Assembly (NCBI GenBank): GCA_949372955.1
Contig: CASIAX010000016.1
Coordinates: 51,505-115,504, forward strand
Direction of reading: 5' to 3'
DNA: 64,000 nucleotides
From: SGZJ01 sp949372955
GTDB taxonomy: Bacteria > Bacteroidota > Bacteroidia > Flavobacteriales > Flavobacteriaceae
Numbering within the stretch: the stretch's first letter is position 1; each line of letters starts with the position of its first letter. Both the position numbers and the translations under genes were made by a program. The notes beneath the pieces were generated by a model that ran no database searches, was not told the DNA's origin, and saw only the letters and a program-made list of their open reading frames with translations. Positions 10,183-21,100 of the stretch are shown here, piece by piece.

Positions 10183-10202
10183 TAGTTAATAACTTTCATT
10201 TT

Positions 10203-10240
10203 AAAGAAAAAGCCTTTCTAAAACGAAAGGCTTTTTCTTT
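10203..10240 (+). terminator. Rho-independent terminator after the act-cox operon
   Basis: A perfect 16-bp inverted repeat: left arm 10203-10218, loop TAAAAC (10219-10224), right arm 10225-10240 ending in a T-rich run (CTTTTTCTTT). It follows coxA by 20 bases. The stem begins with A/G-rich bases, so it could work in both directions, but the genes on both sides are on the plus strand. Confidence 0.9.
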
Positions 10241-10247
10241 ATATTTG
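10240..10247 (+). promoter_or_regulatory. Candidate -7 promoter element for ruvB
   Basis: TATATTTG matches the Bacteroidota sigma-A -7 consensus TAnnTTTG and begins on the last base of the terminator, 5 bases before the ruvB ATG. No good TTTG -33 box is visible because the upstream bases form the terminator stem. If used, the transcript would be almost leaderless. The short motif occurs often by chance in AT-rich DNA. Confidence 0.4.
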
Positions 10248-10251
10248 TTTT

Positions 10252-11274
10252 ATGAATGAGAACCTTGATGCATCTTCAGAAAGTTTGTCATCTGACGAAC
10301 ATGAATTTGAACAAAATTTAAGACCGTTATCTTTTGATGACTTTACTGGGCAAGATCAAATATTAGAAAATTTAAAAATTTTCATAGAAGCTTCTAATCA
10401 AAGAAATGATGCTTTAGATCATACGCTATTCCATGGTCCTCCAGGGTTAGGAAAAACAACATTAGCAAATATTTTAGCTAATGAGTTAAAAGTTGGAATA
10501 AAAGTTTCATCTGGACCAGTGTTAGATAAACCTGGTGATTTAGCTGGACTACTTACAAATTTAGAAGAGAGAGATGTTTTGTTTATTGATGAAATTCATA
10601 GACTCAGTCCTATTGTTGAAGAATACCTTTATTCTGCTATGGAAGATTACAAAATTGATATAATGATTGAGTCTGGTCCCAATGCTAGATCTGTTCAGAT
10701 TAATTTAAACCCCTTCACTTTAATTGGAGCTACGACAAGATCTGGATTGTTAACTGCTCCAATGAGAGCAAGGTTTGGAATTACAAGCCGATTAGAATAC
10801 TATACTAAAGAGGTCCTTTCTACAATTGTCAAAAGAAGTGCCGATATTTTAGATGTGCCCATTTCTCATGAGGCTTCTGTGGAAATAGCTGGGAGAAGTA
10901 GAGGTACCCCAAGAATTGCAAATGCCTTATTAAGACGAGTTAGAGATTTTGCACAAATTAAAGGAAATGGTGAGATAGATATTCATATATCCAAAAGCAG
11001 CTTGCTAGCCTTGAATGTAGATAAGTATGGTCTCGATGAGATGGATAATAAAATTCTTAATACTATTATTGATAAATTTAGTGGAGGTCCTGTAGGTTTA
11101 AATACCCTCTCAACTGCCGTTGGAGAAAATGCAGAAACAATTGAAGAGGTTTATGAGCCTTTTTTAATTCAGCAAGGTTTTATCATGAGAACCCCTAGGG
11201 GTAGAGAAGTTATGGAAATAGCATATAAACACCTTGGAAAAATTAGAACAAATAAACAAAAGGGTTTGTTTTAA
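10252..11274 (+). CDS. ruvB: Holliday junction branch migration ATPase RuvB
   Basis: A 340-residue AAA+ motor that drives branch migration of Holliday junctions with RuvA (encoded at 14581-15165). The Walker A motif is GPPGLGKTT (K68), Walker B is DEIHR, and the sensor region GATTRSGLLTAPMRARFG is intact. The C-terminal winged helix carries GLNTLSTAVGE and RTPRGR. The N-terminus has an acidic serine-rich extension of about 20 residues before the conserved LRPLSFDDFTGQ. It begins a new transcription unit after the coxA terminator; queG follows after 13 bases. Confidence 0.97.
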   Translation: MNENLDASSESLSSDEHEFEQNLRPLSFDDFTGQDQILENLKIFIEASNQRNDALDHTLFHGPPGLGKTTLANILANELKVGIKVSSGPVLDKPGDLAGLLTNLEERDVLFIDEIHRLSPIVEEYLYSAMEDYKIDIMIESGPNARSVQINLNPFTLIGATTRSGLLTAPMRARFGITSRLEYYTKEVLSTIVKRSADILDVPISHEASVEIAGRSRGTPRIANALLRRVRDFAQIKGNGEIDIHISKSSLLALNVDKYGLDEMDNKILNTIIDKFSGGPVGLNTLSTAVGENAETIEEVYEPFLIQQGFIMRTPRGREVMEIAYKHLGKIRTNKQKGLF

Positions 11275-11287
11275 TTTATAAATAAAA

Positions 11288-12214
11288 TTGACTACAAGAA
11301 AAAAATATACTGAATTAATTAAATCTGAAGCAAATCGACTTGGGTTTATTTCTTGTGGTATAAGTAAATCTGATTTTTTAGAGCAAGAAGCTCCTAGGTT
11401 AGAGAAGTGGCTCAACAAAAACATGAATGGAGAAATGAAATACATGGAAAATCATTTCGATAAAAGATTAGACACAACTAAATTAGTTTTAGATTCAAAA
11501 AGTGTTGTTTCCCTATTATACAACTATTATCCTAGTCAAAATTTAAATAAAGATAAGTCGCCTAAGATTTCTAAGTATGCATATGGTGCCGATTACCACT
11601 TTGTTGTGAAAGAAAAAGTAAATGAATTATTGTATTTTATTAAAGAAAATATTGGAGATGTTTCGGGAAGAGCATTTGTAGATTCAGCACCAATTTTAGA
11701 AAAAGCTTGGGCTGCAAAAAGTGGACTAGGCTGGGTTGGTAAAAACTCTAATTTAATCACAAAAAAAGTTGGGTCATTTTATTTTATTACCGAGCTAATA
11801 ATTGATCTTGATTTAGATACTGACCATGCGCAAACAGATCATTGTGGATCTTGCACTGCTTGTTTAGATGCTTGCCCTACAGATGCAATAGTTGAGCCAT
11901 ATGTAGTTGACGGAAGTAAGTGCATTTCATATTTCACGATAGAACTAAAAGATAATCTCCCTATCTCTATGAAGGGTATGTTTGATGACTGGATGTTTGG
12001 CTGTGATATTTGTCAAGATGTTTGTCCTTGGAATAAATTCTCTAAGCCTCATAATGAACCTTTATTCAATCCAAACCCAGACTTGCTGTCTATGACTAAG
12101 AATGATTGGGATGAAATAACTCAAGAAACCTTTAGTAAAGTATTTTCAAAGTCTGCTGTAAAGCGAACCAAGTTTAAAGGCTTAAAAAGAAATATAAATT
12201 TCTTAAAACATTAA
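11288..12214 (+). CDS. queG: Epoxyqueuosine reductase QueG
   Basis: A 308-residue cobalamin-dependent iron-sulfur enzyme that reduces epoxyqueuosine to queuosine in the wobble position of certain tRNAs. Two 4Fe-4S motifs are present: CGSCTACLDACP and CDICQDVCPWN. The conserved AKSGLGWVGKNSN stretch is intact. The start is a TTG at 11288 (MTTRKKYTELIKSEA), 13 bases after ruvB; no ATG lies nearby that would keep the full N-terminus. A YhhQ-type queuosine precursor transporter at 58576-59280 belongs to the same pathway, but no other queuosine gene is in the window. Confidence 0.95.
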   Translation: MTTRKKYTELIKSEANRLGFISCGISKSDFLEQEAPRLEKWLNKNMNGEMKYMENHFDKRLDTTKLVLDSKSVVSLLYNYYPSQNLNKDKSPKISKYAYGADYHFVVKEKVNELLYFIKENIGDVSGRAFVDSAPILEKAWAAKSGLGWVGKNSNLITKKVGSFYFITELIIDLDLDTDHAQTDHCGSCTACLDACPTDAIVEPYVVDGSKCISYFTIELKDNLPISMKGMFDDWMFGCDICQDVCPWNKFSKPHNEPLFNPNPDLLSMTKNDWDEITQETFSKVFSKSAVKRTKFKGLKRNINFLKH

Positions 12215-12224
12215 GCTATTAAGT

Positions 12225-12254
12225 TTTGGTTTCAATCATAACATACTACATTTG
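12225..12254 (+). promoter_or_regulatory. Bacteroidota-type promoter for maeB
   Basis: TTTG (12225-12228), an 18-base spacer and TACATTTG (12247-12254) match the -33/-7 pattern TTTG-N19ish-TAnnTTTG. The ATG of maeB is 18 bases further on. Both boxes at near-ideal spacing make this one of the best promoter matches in the window. Confidence 0.65.
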
Positions 12255-12272
12255 TAATTCATCAAGTTTACA

Positions 12273-14552
12273 ATGAAAAGAAAAACTACAAGAAAGCAAG
12301 CTTTAGATTACCATGCTAAGCCAACCCCTGGAAAAATAAAAGTAGTCCCAACTAAAAAGTATGCAACTCAAAGAGACCTTTCTTTGGCTTATTCACCAGG
12401 TGTAGCTGAGCCTTGCTTAGAAATTCAAAAAGATAAATCAAACTCTTATAAATATACATCTAAAGGGAATCTTGTTGCTGTAATCACAAATGGGACTGCA
12501 GTATTAGGATTGGGAAATATTGGTGCTGAGGCATCTAAACCTGTTATGGAAGGGAAGGCTTTATTGTTTAAGATTTTTGCAGATATTGATGTTTTTGATA
12601 TCGAAGTAGATACAGAAAATATTGAAGAGTTTATCAATACTGTAAAAAATATTGCACCTACATTTGGAGGAATTAATTTGGAAGACATCAAAGCTCCAGA
12701 AGCTTTTGAAATTGAAAGAAGATTAAAAGAAGAGTTAGATATTCCCGTAATGCATGACGACCAACATGGTACCGCAATTATTTCAGCTGCGGCTTTAATT
12801 AATGCTTTAGAAATTGCTGACAAAAAAATCGAAGATGTTAAGGTGGTTATTAGTGGAGCCGGTGCCGCAGCTATATCATGTGCAAAGCTTTATAAATCAT
12901 TCGGTCTTAACAATGACAATATTGTTATGCTAGACAGCAAGGGGGTTATTAATAAAAAAAGAAAAAATTTAAACATTAGCAAGGCAGAGTTCGCTACATC
13001 AAGAAAAATATCAACTTTAGAAGAAGCTATTGTTGATTCAGATGTTTTTATAGGCTTATCTACATCTGGTATTTTGACGGCAAGTATGTTAAAAAAAATG
13101 GCTGATAATCCTATTGTTTTTGCTATGGCAAACCCAGACCCAGAAATTGATTATAAGTTAGCTGTAAGCACAAGAGATGATATAATAATGGCTACTGGAA
13201 GAAGTGACAATCCAAATCAAGTTAACAACGTACTTGGATTTCCATTTATTTTTAGAGGGGCTTTAGATGTTAGAGCAACTACTATAAATGAAGAAATGAA
13301 AAAAGCTGCTGTTATAGCTCTAGCGAGTTTAGCTAAAGAAGCGGTGCCAGAACAGGTTAATGTTGCTTATGAACAAACAAGATTGGCTTTTGGTAAAGAT
13401 TATATTATTCCAAAACCATTTGACCCTAGGTTAATTTCAGTTGTTCCTCCAGCAGTTGCTAAAGCTGCAATGGAAAGTGGAGTTGCTCAATTTCCTATAA
13501 AAAACTGGAGTAAATATAAAGATGAACTTATAGAAAGGTCTGGAGGGGATAATAAACTAGTAAGATTAATGCATGGAAGAGCAAAAATTAACCCTAAAAG
13601 AGTTGTTTTTGCAGAAGCGGACCAACTAACCGTATTAAAAGCTGCACAGTTTGTTCATGATGAGGGAATTGCAATTCCAATTTTACTAGGTAGAAAAGAA
13701 ACTATCAATTCATTAATGGAAGAATTAGATTTTGATGCAGATATTGAGATTATAGATCCTAAAGAAAATAGTCAGGCCATGATTGATGAATATGCTTCAA
13801 TTTACTGGAAGAAAGAGGAAAGGAAAGGTCTTACTCTCTTAGCATCAAAAAAATTAATGAGAGAGAGAAATTATTTTGGAGCAATGATGGTAAATTCAGG
13901 AGATGCTGATGCATTAATTACGGGCTATTCAAAAAGTTATCCAAATGTTGTAAAGCCAATTTTAAAATTAATAGGGTTAGATGACGGTGCTACAAGAATT
14001 GCAACTACAAATTTATTAATTACAGAAAGAGGTCCATTATTTTTGAGTGATACCTCAATTAATATTGATCCAAGTGCTGCAGATTTAGCAAAAATCGCCC
14101 AAATGACAGCAACTACAGTTAAAATGTTTGGAATTGAGCCAGTAATAGCAATGACCTCATATTCAAATTTTGGATCTTCAAAAGATATCTCAGCAACTAA
14201 AGTTAGAACTGCAGTAAAATATTTACACAGATCTTATCCAAACTTAATAGTAGACGGAGAGCTTCAAACTGATTTCGCATTAAATAATGAAATGCGAAAT
14301 GATATTTTCCCATTTTCAAAACTATCTTCTAAAAAGGTAAATACATTGATTTTTCCAAATTTAGACTCTGCTAACATTACATATAAACTTTTGAAAGAAT
14401 TGAATAAAGCTGACAATATTGGGCCAATAATGATGGGTTTAAAAAAACCAGTGCATATTTTACAATTAGATGCTTCTGTAGATGAAATTATTAATATGAC
14501 TGCAATTGCAGTAATAGATGCTCAAATGAAAGAATCAAGAAAAATAAATTAA
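12273..14552 (+). CDS. maeB: NADP-dependent malic enzyme with C-terminal phosphotransacetylase-like domain
   Basis: A 759-residue MaeB-type malic enzyme that decarboxylates malate to pyruvate with reduction of NADP, supplying NADPH and pyruvate. Residues 1 to about 410 form the catalytic and nucleotide-binding part (YSPGVAEP near residue 40, VMHDDQHGTA, and the GAGAAAISCAK Rossmann loop near residue 196). Residues from about 430 form a phosphotransacetylase-like domain (AEADQLTVLKAAQ, SGDADALITG), which in MaeB proteins is regulatory and senses acetyl-CoA. Full length. It has its own promoter and is followed by ruvA after 28 bases. Confidence 0.95.
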   Translation: MKRKTTRKQALDYHAKPTPGKIKVVPTKKYATQRDLSLAYSPGVAEPCLEIQKDKSNSYKYTSKGNLVAVITNGTAVLGLGNIGAEASKPVMEGKALLFKIFADIDVFDIEVDTENIEEFINTVKNIAPTFGGINLEDIKAPEAFEIERRLKEELDIPVMHDDQHGTAIISAAALINALEIADKKIEDVKVVISGAGAAAISCAKLYKSFGLNNDNIVMLDSKGVINKKRKNLNISKAEFATSRKISTLEEAIVDSDVFIGLSTSGILTASMLKKMADNPIVFAMANPDPEIDYKLAVSTRDDIIMATGRSDNPNQVNNVLGFPFIFRGALDVRATTINEEMKKAAVIALASLAKEAVPEQVNVAYEQTRLAFGKDYIIPKPFDPRLISVVPPAVAKAAMESGVAQFPIKNWSKYKDELIERSGGDNKLVRLMHGRAKINPKRVVFAEADQLTVLKAAQFVHDEGIAIPILLGRKETINSLMEELDFDADIEIIDPKENSQAMIDEYASIYWKKEERKGLTLLASKKLMRERNYFGAMMVNSGDADALITGYSKSYPNVVKPILKLIGLDDGATRIATTNLLITERGPLFLSDTSINIDPSAADLAKIAQMTATTVKMFGIEPVIAMTSYSNFGSSKDISATKVRTAVKYLHRSYPNLIVDGELQTDFALNNEMRNDIFPFSKLSSKKVNTLIFPNLDSANITYKLLKELNKADNIGPIMMGLKKPVHILQLDASVDEIINMTAIAVIDAQMKESRKIN

Positions 14553-14580
14553 CTAAATTTGACCAAATAAAACTCATATC

Positions 14581-15165
14581 ATGATAACACATATTAAAGG
14601 AAAATTAGTTGAAAAATCACCTACGAGTGTTATTATTGATGTAAATGGAATAGGTTATTTAATTAATATTTCTTTAAATACATTTTCAGCTATTCCTGAT
14701 CAGGAAAATTTAAAGCTATATACCCATCTTCAGATTAAAGAAGATTCTCATACTTTATTTGGGTTTTATGGCCTAAAAGAGAGAGAGATATTTAGATTAC
14801 TTATATCTGTCAGTGGTATTGGAGCTAGTATCGCAAGAACAATGTTATCATCTCTTACTCCTGAACAAATAATTCAAGGAATTTCAATTGGAGATTCTGT
14901 AATGATCCAATCTGTTAAAGGCATAGGCCTTAAAACATCTCAACGGGTAATAATTGAGTTAAAAGATAAAGTGCTAAAAATATATGACCTTGATGATAAA
15001 GTTTCTTTCCCAAATAGCAATACCGCTAAAGAAGAAGCGTTATCTGCACTAGAAGTACTTGGAATTAATAAAAAGACTTCTGAGAAATTAGTAGATAAAA
15101 TCATATTAGATAATGCAGATGCTTCTGTTGAGTTTGTAATTAAAGAGGCTTTGAAAAAATTATAG
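14581..15165 (+). CDS. ruvA: Holliday junction DNA helicase subunit RuvA
   Basis: A 194-residue junction-binding partner of RuvB. The N-terminal OB-fold (MITHIKGKLVEKSPTSVIID) and the two helix-hairpin-helix repeats (LLISVSGIGASIARTML and IQSVKGIGLKTSQRVIIELK) are intact, and the C-terminal domain that contacts RuvB (KEEALSALEVLGI) is present. It is separated from ruvB by queG and maeB, as is common in flavobacteria. The sprA TTG start follows only 6 bases after its stop. Confidence 0.96.
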   Translation: MITHIKGKLVEKSPTSVIIDVNGIGYLINISLNTFSAIPDQENLKLYTHLQIKEDSHTLFGFYGLKEREIFRLLISVSGIGASIARTMLSSLTPEQIIQGISIGDSVMIQSVKGIGLKTSQRVIIELKDKVLKIYDLDDKVSFPNSNTAKEEALSALEVLGINKKTSEKLVDKIILDNADASVEFVIKEALKKL

Positions 15166-15171
15166 TTTACT

Positions 15172-18100
15172 TTGAATATATTTGAAAATATACTTTTTAA
15201 TAAATTTAATACGCTTGTATTTTATATAATTATAGCTCTATCTGTTAACTTCACCTTTTCTCAAGATCAACTAAATGAAGATATTGCAACTACTGATATT
15301 GAGTTAGATAATCCTCCTAGCATAGTTGAAAGCTATGTATATGACCCAGTTAGTGACAGATACTTTTTCAATCAATCCGTTGGAAGTTTTAATATTAATT
15401 ATCCAATAATTTTATCTCCTCAAGAATATGAAGAGTTAGTCTTAAATGAAAGTTTAAAAAAATATTATAAAGACAAAGTAAATGCTGCTGAAGGCAGATT
15501 GGATGGATCTGAAGATCTACAGAAAAACTTAATTCCTGAAATTTATGTCAACTCTAAGTTATTTGAATCAATATTTGGTGGGAATACTATCGAAGTTGTT
15601 CCGCAAGGATCTTTAGAAATTGATTTAGGGGCCCTTTATACAAAACAAGACAACCCTTCTTTCTCACCCAGGAATAGAAGTAACTTTTCGTTTGATTTTG
15701 ATCAACGAATTGGACTTAGTCTACTTGGTAAAGTAGGAACTAGAGTTCAGGTTAATGCAAATTTTGATACTCAATCTACATTTGACTTTCAGAACCTTAT
15801 GCAAATTCAATATGAGCCTACTGAAGATGACATCATAAAAAAAATTGAAGTTGGAAATGTGAGTATGCCCTTAAATAGCACATTGATTTCCGGAGCACAG
15901 AGTTTATTTGGATTTAAAACAGAGCTCCAATTTGGTAAAACTAAAGTTATTGCTGTGTTTTCGGAACAAAAATCAGAGGCTAAAACTGTTGTAGCCCAAG
16001 CTGGGGGTACTATTGAAGAGTTTGAATTTAGAGCTCTAGAATATGACGAGAACAGACATTTTTTTCTTAGTCATGCTTTTAGAGATAAATACAATCAAGC
16101 CTTATTAAATTATCCTTTTATAAATTCTAATATTCAAATTACTAGAAGTGAAGTATGGGTAACTAACAGAAATAATCAAGTTGAGAACGTTAGAAATATT
16201 GTAGCCTTTCAGGATTTAGGAGAATCATCTTCTTTGTCCTCAAGTGTTAATGTTTTTGTAGGGCCTAATGCTAATCCTGATAATGCTAATAATGGATTTA
16301 ATCCCATGATTATAGGACAAGCAAATTCGCAACTAACTAGTTCTGTCCGTGATATTGCGACAATACAATCAGGCATCCTTTTATCAGATGTAAATGAAGG
16401 TTTTGATTATGGAAAGCTTGAGAACGCTAAAAAATTACTTCCTGGCTCAGACTATAACATTAATACTCAGTTGGGTTATATTTCATTAAATCAAAAACTT
16501 GATAACGATGAAATATTGGCTGTAGCTTTTCAATATACAATAGGAGATCAAGTATTTCAAGTTGGAGAATTTGCAAATGATGGAGTTCAAGCTACAGAAG
16601 TAAGTGATAATAATGATTCTAATCCAGTAATTAATAATAATAATTTAGTAGTGAAATTATTAAAAAGTACAGTGAGTAGTGTAGATGAACCTATGTGGGA
16701 TTTGATGATGAAAAATATTTATAATACAGGCTCTTTTCAGCTAGAAGAAGATGGTTTTAAGTTAAATATTTTTTATAATGAATCTTCTCCTTTAAATTAC
16801 ATATCTGCTGTTGAAGGGACACCCTTTCCAACTAATAATAATGGTTTAAGCCTAGGTGAGACACCACTTCTAAACCTTTTTAACTTTGATAGATTAAATT
16901 CTAATAATGATCCTCAGTTTAACGGAGATGGTTTTTTTGATTTTGTTCCAGGAATGACTGTCCTTCAAAATAATGGAAAAATCATATTTACTAAGGTTGA
17001 ACCATTTGGAGAATTCTTATTTGAAAAGTTAAGGCTAAACCCAAATGAAAATTATAACGGAAATCAGGACATTACGGACGATTATAATCTTAATCAAAAA
17101 AAATATGTTTATTCTTCTCTTTATAACTCTTCCAAAACTATAGCACTTCAATCTTCAGAAAAAAACAAATTTCAAGTTACTGGAAAATATAAATCATCTA
17201 GTGGCTCAGGAATTCCAATTGGTGCATATAATGTCCCCAGAGGTTCTGTCAATGTTACTGCTGGAGGAAGAGTACTAACCGAAGGAGTTGACTATACAGT
17301 AAACTATCAATTAGGAACTGTTCAGATACTTGATCCAGCTCTTCAGTCTTCAGGTACCCCTATTAGTGTTAGCGTTGAAAATAATGCGACTTTTGGTCAA
17401 CAAACCAAAAGATTCACAGGTTTTAATGTTGAACATCAATTTAACGAAAATTTTTTATTAGGCGGTACATTTTTAAACCTTAATGAAAGACCAGTTACTC
17501 AAAAAGCAAATTATGGTACTGAGCCTATCAACAATACTATATTTGGCTTTAACGGAAACTTTGCAACTGAGTTGCCTTTTTTAACTAGGTTGGTTAACAA
17601 ATTTCCTAATATTGAGACAGAAGCTCCTTCAAACTTGTCTGTTAGAGCAGAGGTAGCTTATTTGGTTCCTGGCGCGCCAAAAGGAACTGATTTTAAAGGG
17701 GAAGTAACTTCTTATGTTGATGACTTTGAAGGAACTCAAAACATTATAGATCTTATGAGTCCTCAAGGATGGTCTTTATCAAGTAGACCTAAAAATCTCG
17801 GTTTGTTATACAATGACGGAGGGGAAGATGCTAATGGCATTCAAAATGGATATGATCGTGCTTTATTAAATTGGTATTCAATTGATCCAATATTTTATAG
17901 TAGCATAAGGCCAAGTGAGATAAATGATGATGACGTTTCTAACGCTTATACACGTAGAATTTTTATTGATGAAATTTTCCCTCAAGTTGATATTGTTCAA
18001 GGGCAATTATCTGTAATAAATTCTTTGGATTTAAATTATTATCCAGAAGAAAGAGGGCCATACAACATGAACCCTCAAAACTCGCAAAATACTTTAACAA

Positions 18101-21100
18101 ATCCTTCAAATAGTTGGGCGGGAATAACAAGGCAAATTACAACTACTGATTTTGAACAATCAAATGTTGAGTATATAGAATTTTGGTTACAAGATCCTTT
18201 TATTAATAATTCAGAAAATTTAGGGGGAAAACTTAATTTTAATTTAGGTAATATTTCTGAAGATATTTTGAAAGATGGAAGAAAGCAATATGAAAACGGA
18301 TTACCCGAAGATGGAGATATTAGCTTATTAAATGAAACTACCTGGGGATCAGTTGTACCGCAAAATCAATCTTTAATTTATGCATTCTCTACTTTAGGAG
18401 AAGAGAGAGGAAATCAAGATGTAGGTTTAGACGGATATGATGATCAAGATGAAGCAATAAAGTTCCCTTCCTTTTCTAACCTTGATGACCCTTCTAATGA
18501 TAATTACAATTACTTTTTGAATGTCGATGGAGATATTTTAAACAGATATAAAAACTATAATGGATTAGAGGGTAACTCTCCTGAAACATTCACAAATACT
18601 AATCGAGGGTCATCTACCCAGCCAGATGCTGAAGATATTAATAGGGATAATACAATGAATACTATTGATAGTTATTTTGAATATGAAATTGACATTACTC
18701 CAAACTCTTTATCGGATATAAATAATGAATATATAAAGGACAGAAAAGTAAAAACTGTAACCCTTCCTAATGGAACATCAGAAACAATTAAGTGGTATCA
18801 ATTTAGAGTCCCTGTTAACGAACCTACAAACACAGTTGGAGGTATTTCTGACTTTAGATCTATTAGATTTATAAGAATGTATTTGAATGAATTTACTCAA
18901 AACACAATATTTAGATTTGGTACTCTGGAGCTAGTTAGAAGTGACTGGAGAAAATATCAATTGTCTCTCGATGATGAACTGAATAATGACAATGACATTA
19001 CTAATGTAAATGTAGGGGTTATTGGAATTCAAGAAAATGAAGAAAGCTATGTCTCCCCGCCAGGAGTAGAAAGAGAGCAGTTTAACAACAATAATACAAT
19101 TGTTAGGCAAAATGAACAATCTTTAGTTTTAGATGTTTGTGCTTTAGAAACCGAAGATTCAAGAGCTGTTTATAAAAATATAAATGTGGACATGAGGCAG
19201 TATAAAAGAATAAGAATGTTTTTACATGCTGAAGAAGGTTCTAACCCAGGGCTATCAGATGGTGATATTGTTGGATTTATAAGAATTGGTAATGATTTAA
19301 CCCAGAATTATTATCAAATCGAAGTACCCTTACAAAGGTCTTCGAATAATACACTAGACCCTCAATCTGTTTGGCCTGAAATTAATGAAATTAACCTGCC
19401 AATTGAAATTTTAGAATCAATTAAGTCATTAGGTATTACTAATGGAACACTAGCTAATGAAGATCCTATTTTTTATGATGTTTTTGGTGATGATCTTGTG
19501 ATTGAACCGGTTGACGAATTTTCTGAATTTGAAATGGGTCAACAAAGAGTATCAATTAAGGGTAATCCTAACTTCGGTGACATTAGAACCTTAATGGTAG
19601 GAGTGAAAAATCCAAGACAAGATAACATGGATGTTTGCGGTTCAGTTTGGTTTAATGAACTAAGATTGTCAGATATGGATAATGAAGGTGGTTGGGCAGC
19701 TATACTAACCATGGATGCTAATATTGCAGACTTTATGAGTTTAAGTGCCACTGGAAGACAAAGTACAAGTGGATTTGGAAGTATTGAACAAGGGCCTAAC
19801 GAAAGAGAGATAGAGGATAAGAGACAATATGATTTAGTTTCAAATATCAACATAGGTCAATTACTGCCAAAAAAATGGGAGGTCTCTATACCTTTTAATT
19901 TTGGATTAAGTGAAGAGCTTATAACTCCGGAATATGATCAACAGTACAAAGACATTAAACTCCAAAATAGATTAAATTCAGCAGAAGATGTCAGTGAAAA
20001 AAATAGTATCCTAGAGAGGTCTGAAGACTACACTAAAAGAAAGAGCATTAATTTTATTGGAGTAAACAAGCAAAGAAGTGGTGAGAAAAAGGAAAGATTT
20101 TATGATCTTGAAAATTTAACTTTAAATTATTCTTACAATCAAGTTGAACACAGGGATTACGAAATAGAAGATTTATTAGATCAAAATTTAAGAGCTGGTG
20201 CTGCATATAATTTTAATTTTAACTCGATTAAATTAGAGCCATTTAAAAAAAATGACTCTTTATTTACTGGAAAATATTTTAAAATTCTAAAAGACTTAAA
20301 CTTCAATCTATTACCTACAAATATTTCAATTAACACTGATTTTATCAGACAGTTTAATAAACAAAAATTTAGGGATTCTGAATTGACGGGAGACAATATT
20401 TCTGTTAATGAACTCTTTAGAAGAAATTATAATTTTGATCTTCAATATAACTTCAATTATGCCGTTAGTGATGCTCTAAACTTTAGTTATAATGCCTCAA
20501 ATAATAATATAGTTAAGAATTACTTTATTGACGATAACATAAATGGCGAGCAAGATTCCTCTCTTGATGTTTTTGATAGATTTTTTGATATTGGAGATCC
20601 TAATATGCAGTCTCAACAATTTGCAATTAATTATGAGCTGCCTTTAAATAAAATCCCAACATTTAGTTTTATAACGGCTTCTTACTCATATACTGGTGAT
20701 TTTCAGTGGCAAAAAGGATCTGATTTGTTCGGAAATCTAACTTTAAACGGAGAGACTTATGACTTAGGAAATACGATATCTAATGCTAATACCCATAATG
20801 TAAATAGCTCATTAGACATGTCAAAACTCTATAAATATATAGGTTTGGTTAAAAAAAATAATAGAAAATCTAGCGATAAAGATAGTGGTGCAAATTCGCC
20901 CCAAAGCCAGAGAACTTCGTCAGCAAATAAAAAGTTTAATTTTAAAAATACTGTGATTGACCTTTTAACTAGTGTTAAAAGAGTACAGTTAAATTATTCT
21001 GAAAATAATGGATCTTTTTTACCTGGTTATTTACAGACACCAGACTTTATAGGTTCTTTTAAACCTTCGCTTGGTTATGTTTTTGGTAGCCAAAGAGATA

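Noticed and set aside
19539..19853. Minus-strand open frames inside sprA and other long genes
   Set aside because: They are antisense by-products of the real frame, without signals or conserved patterns.
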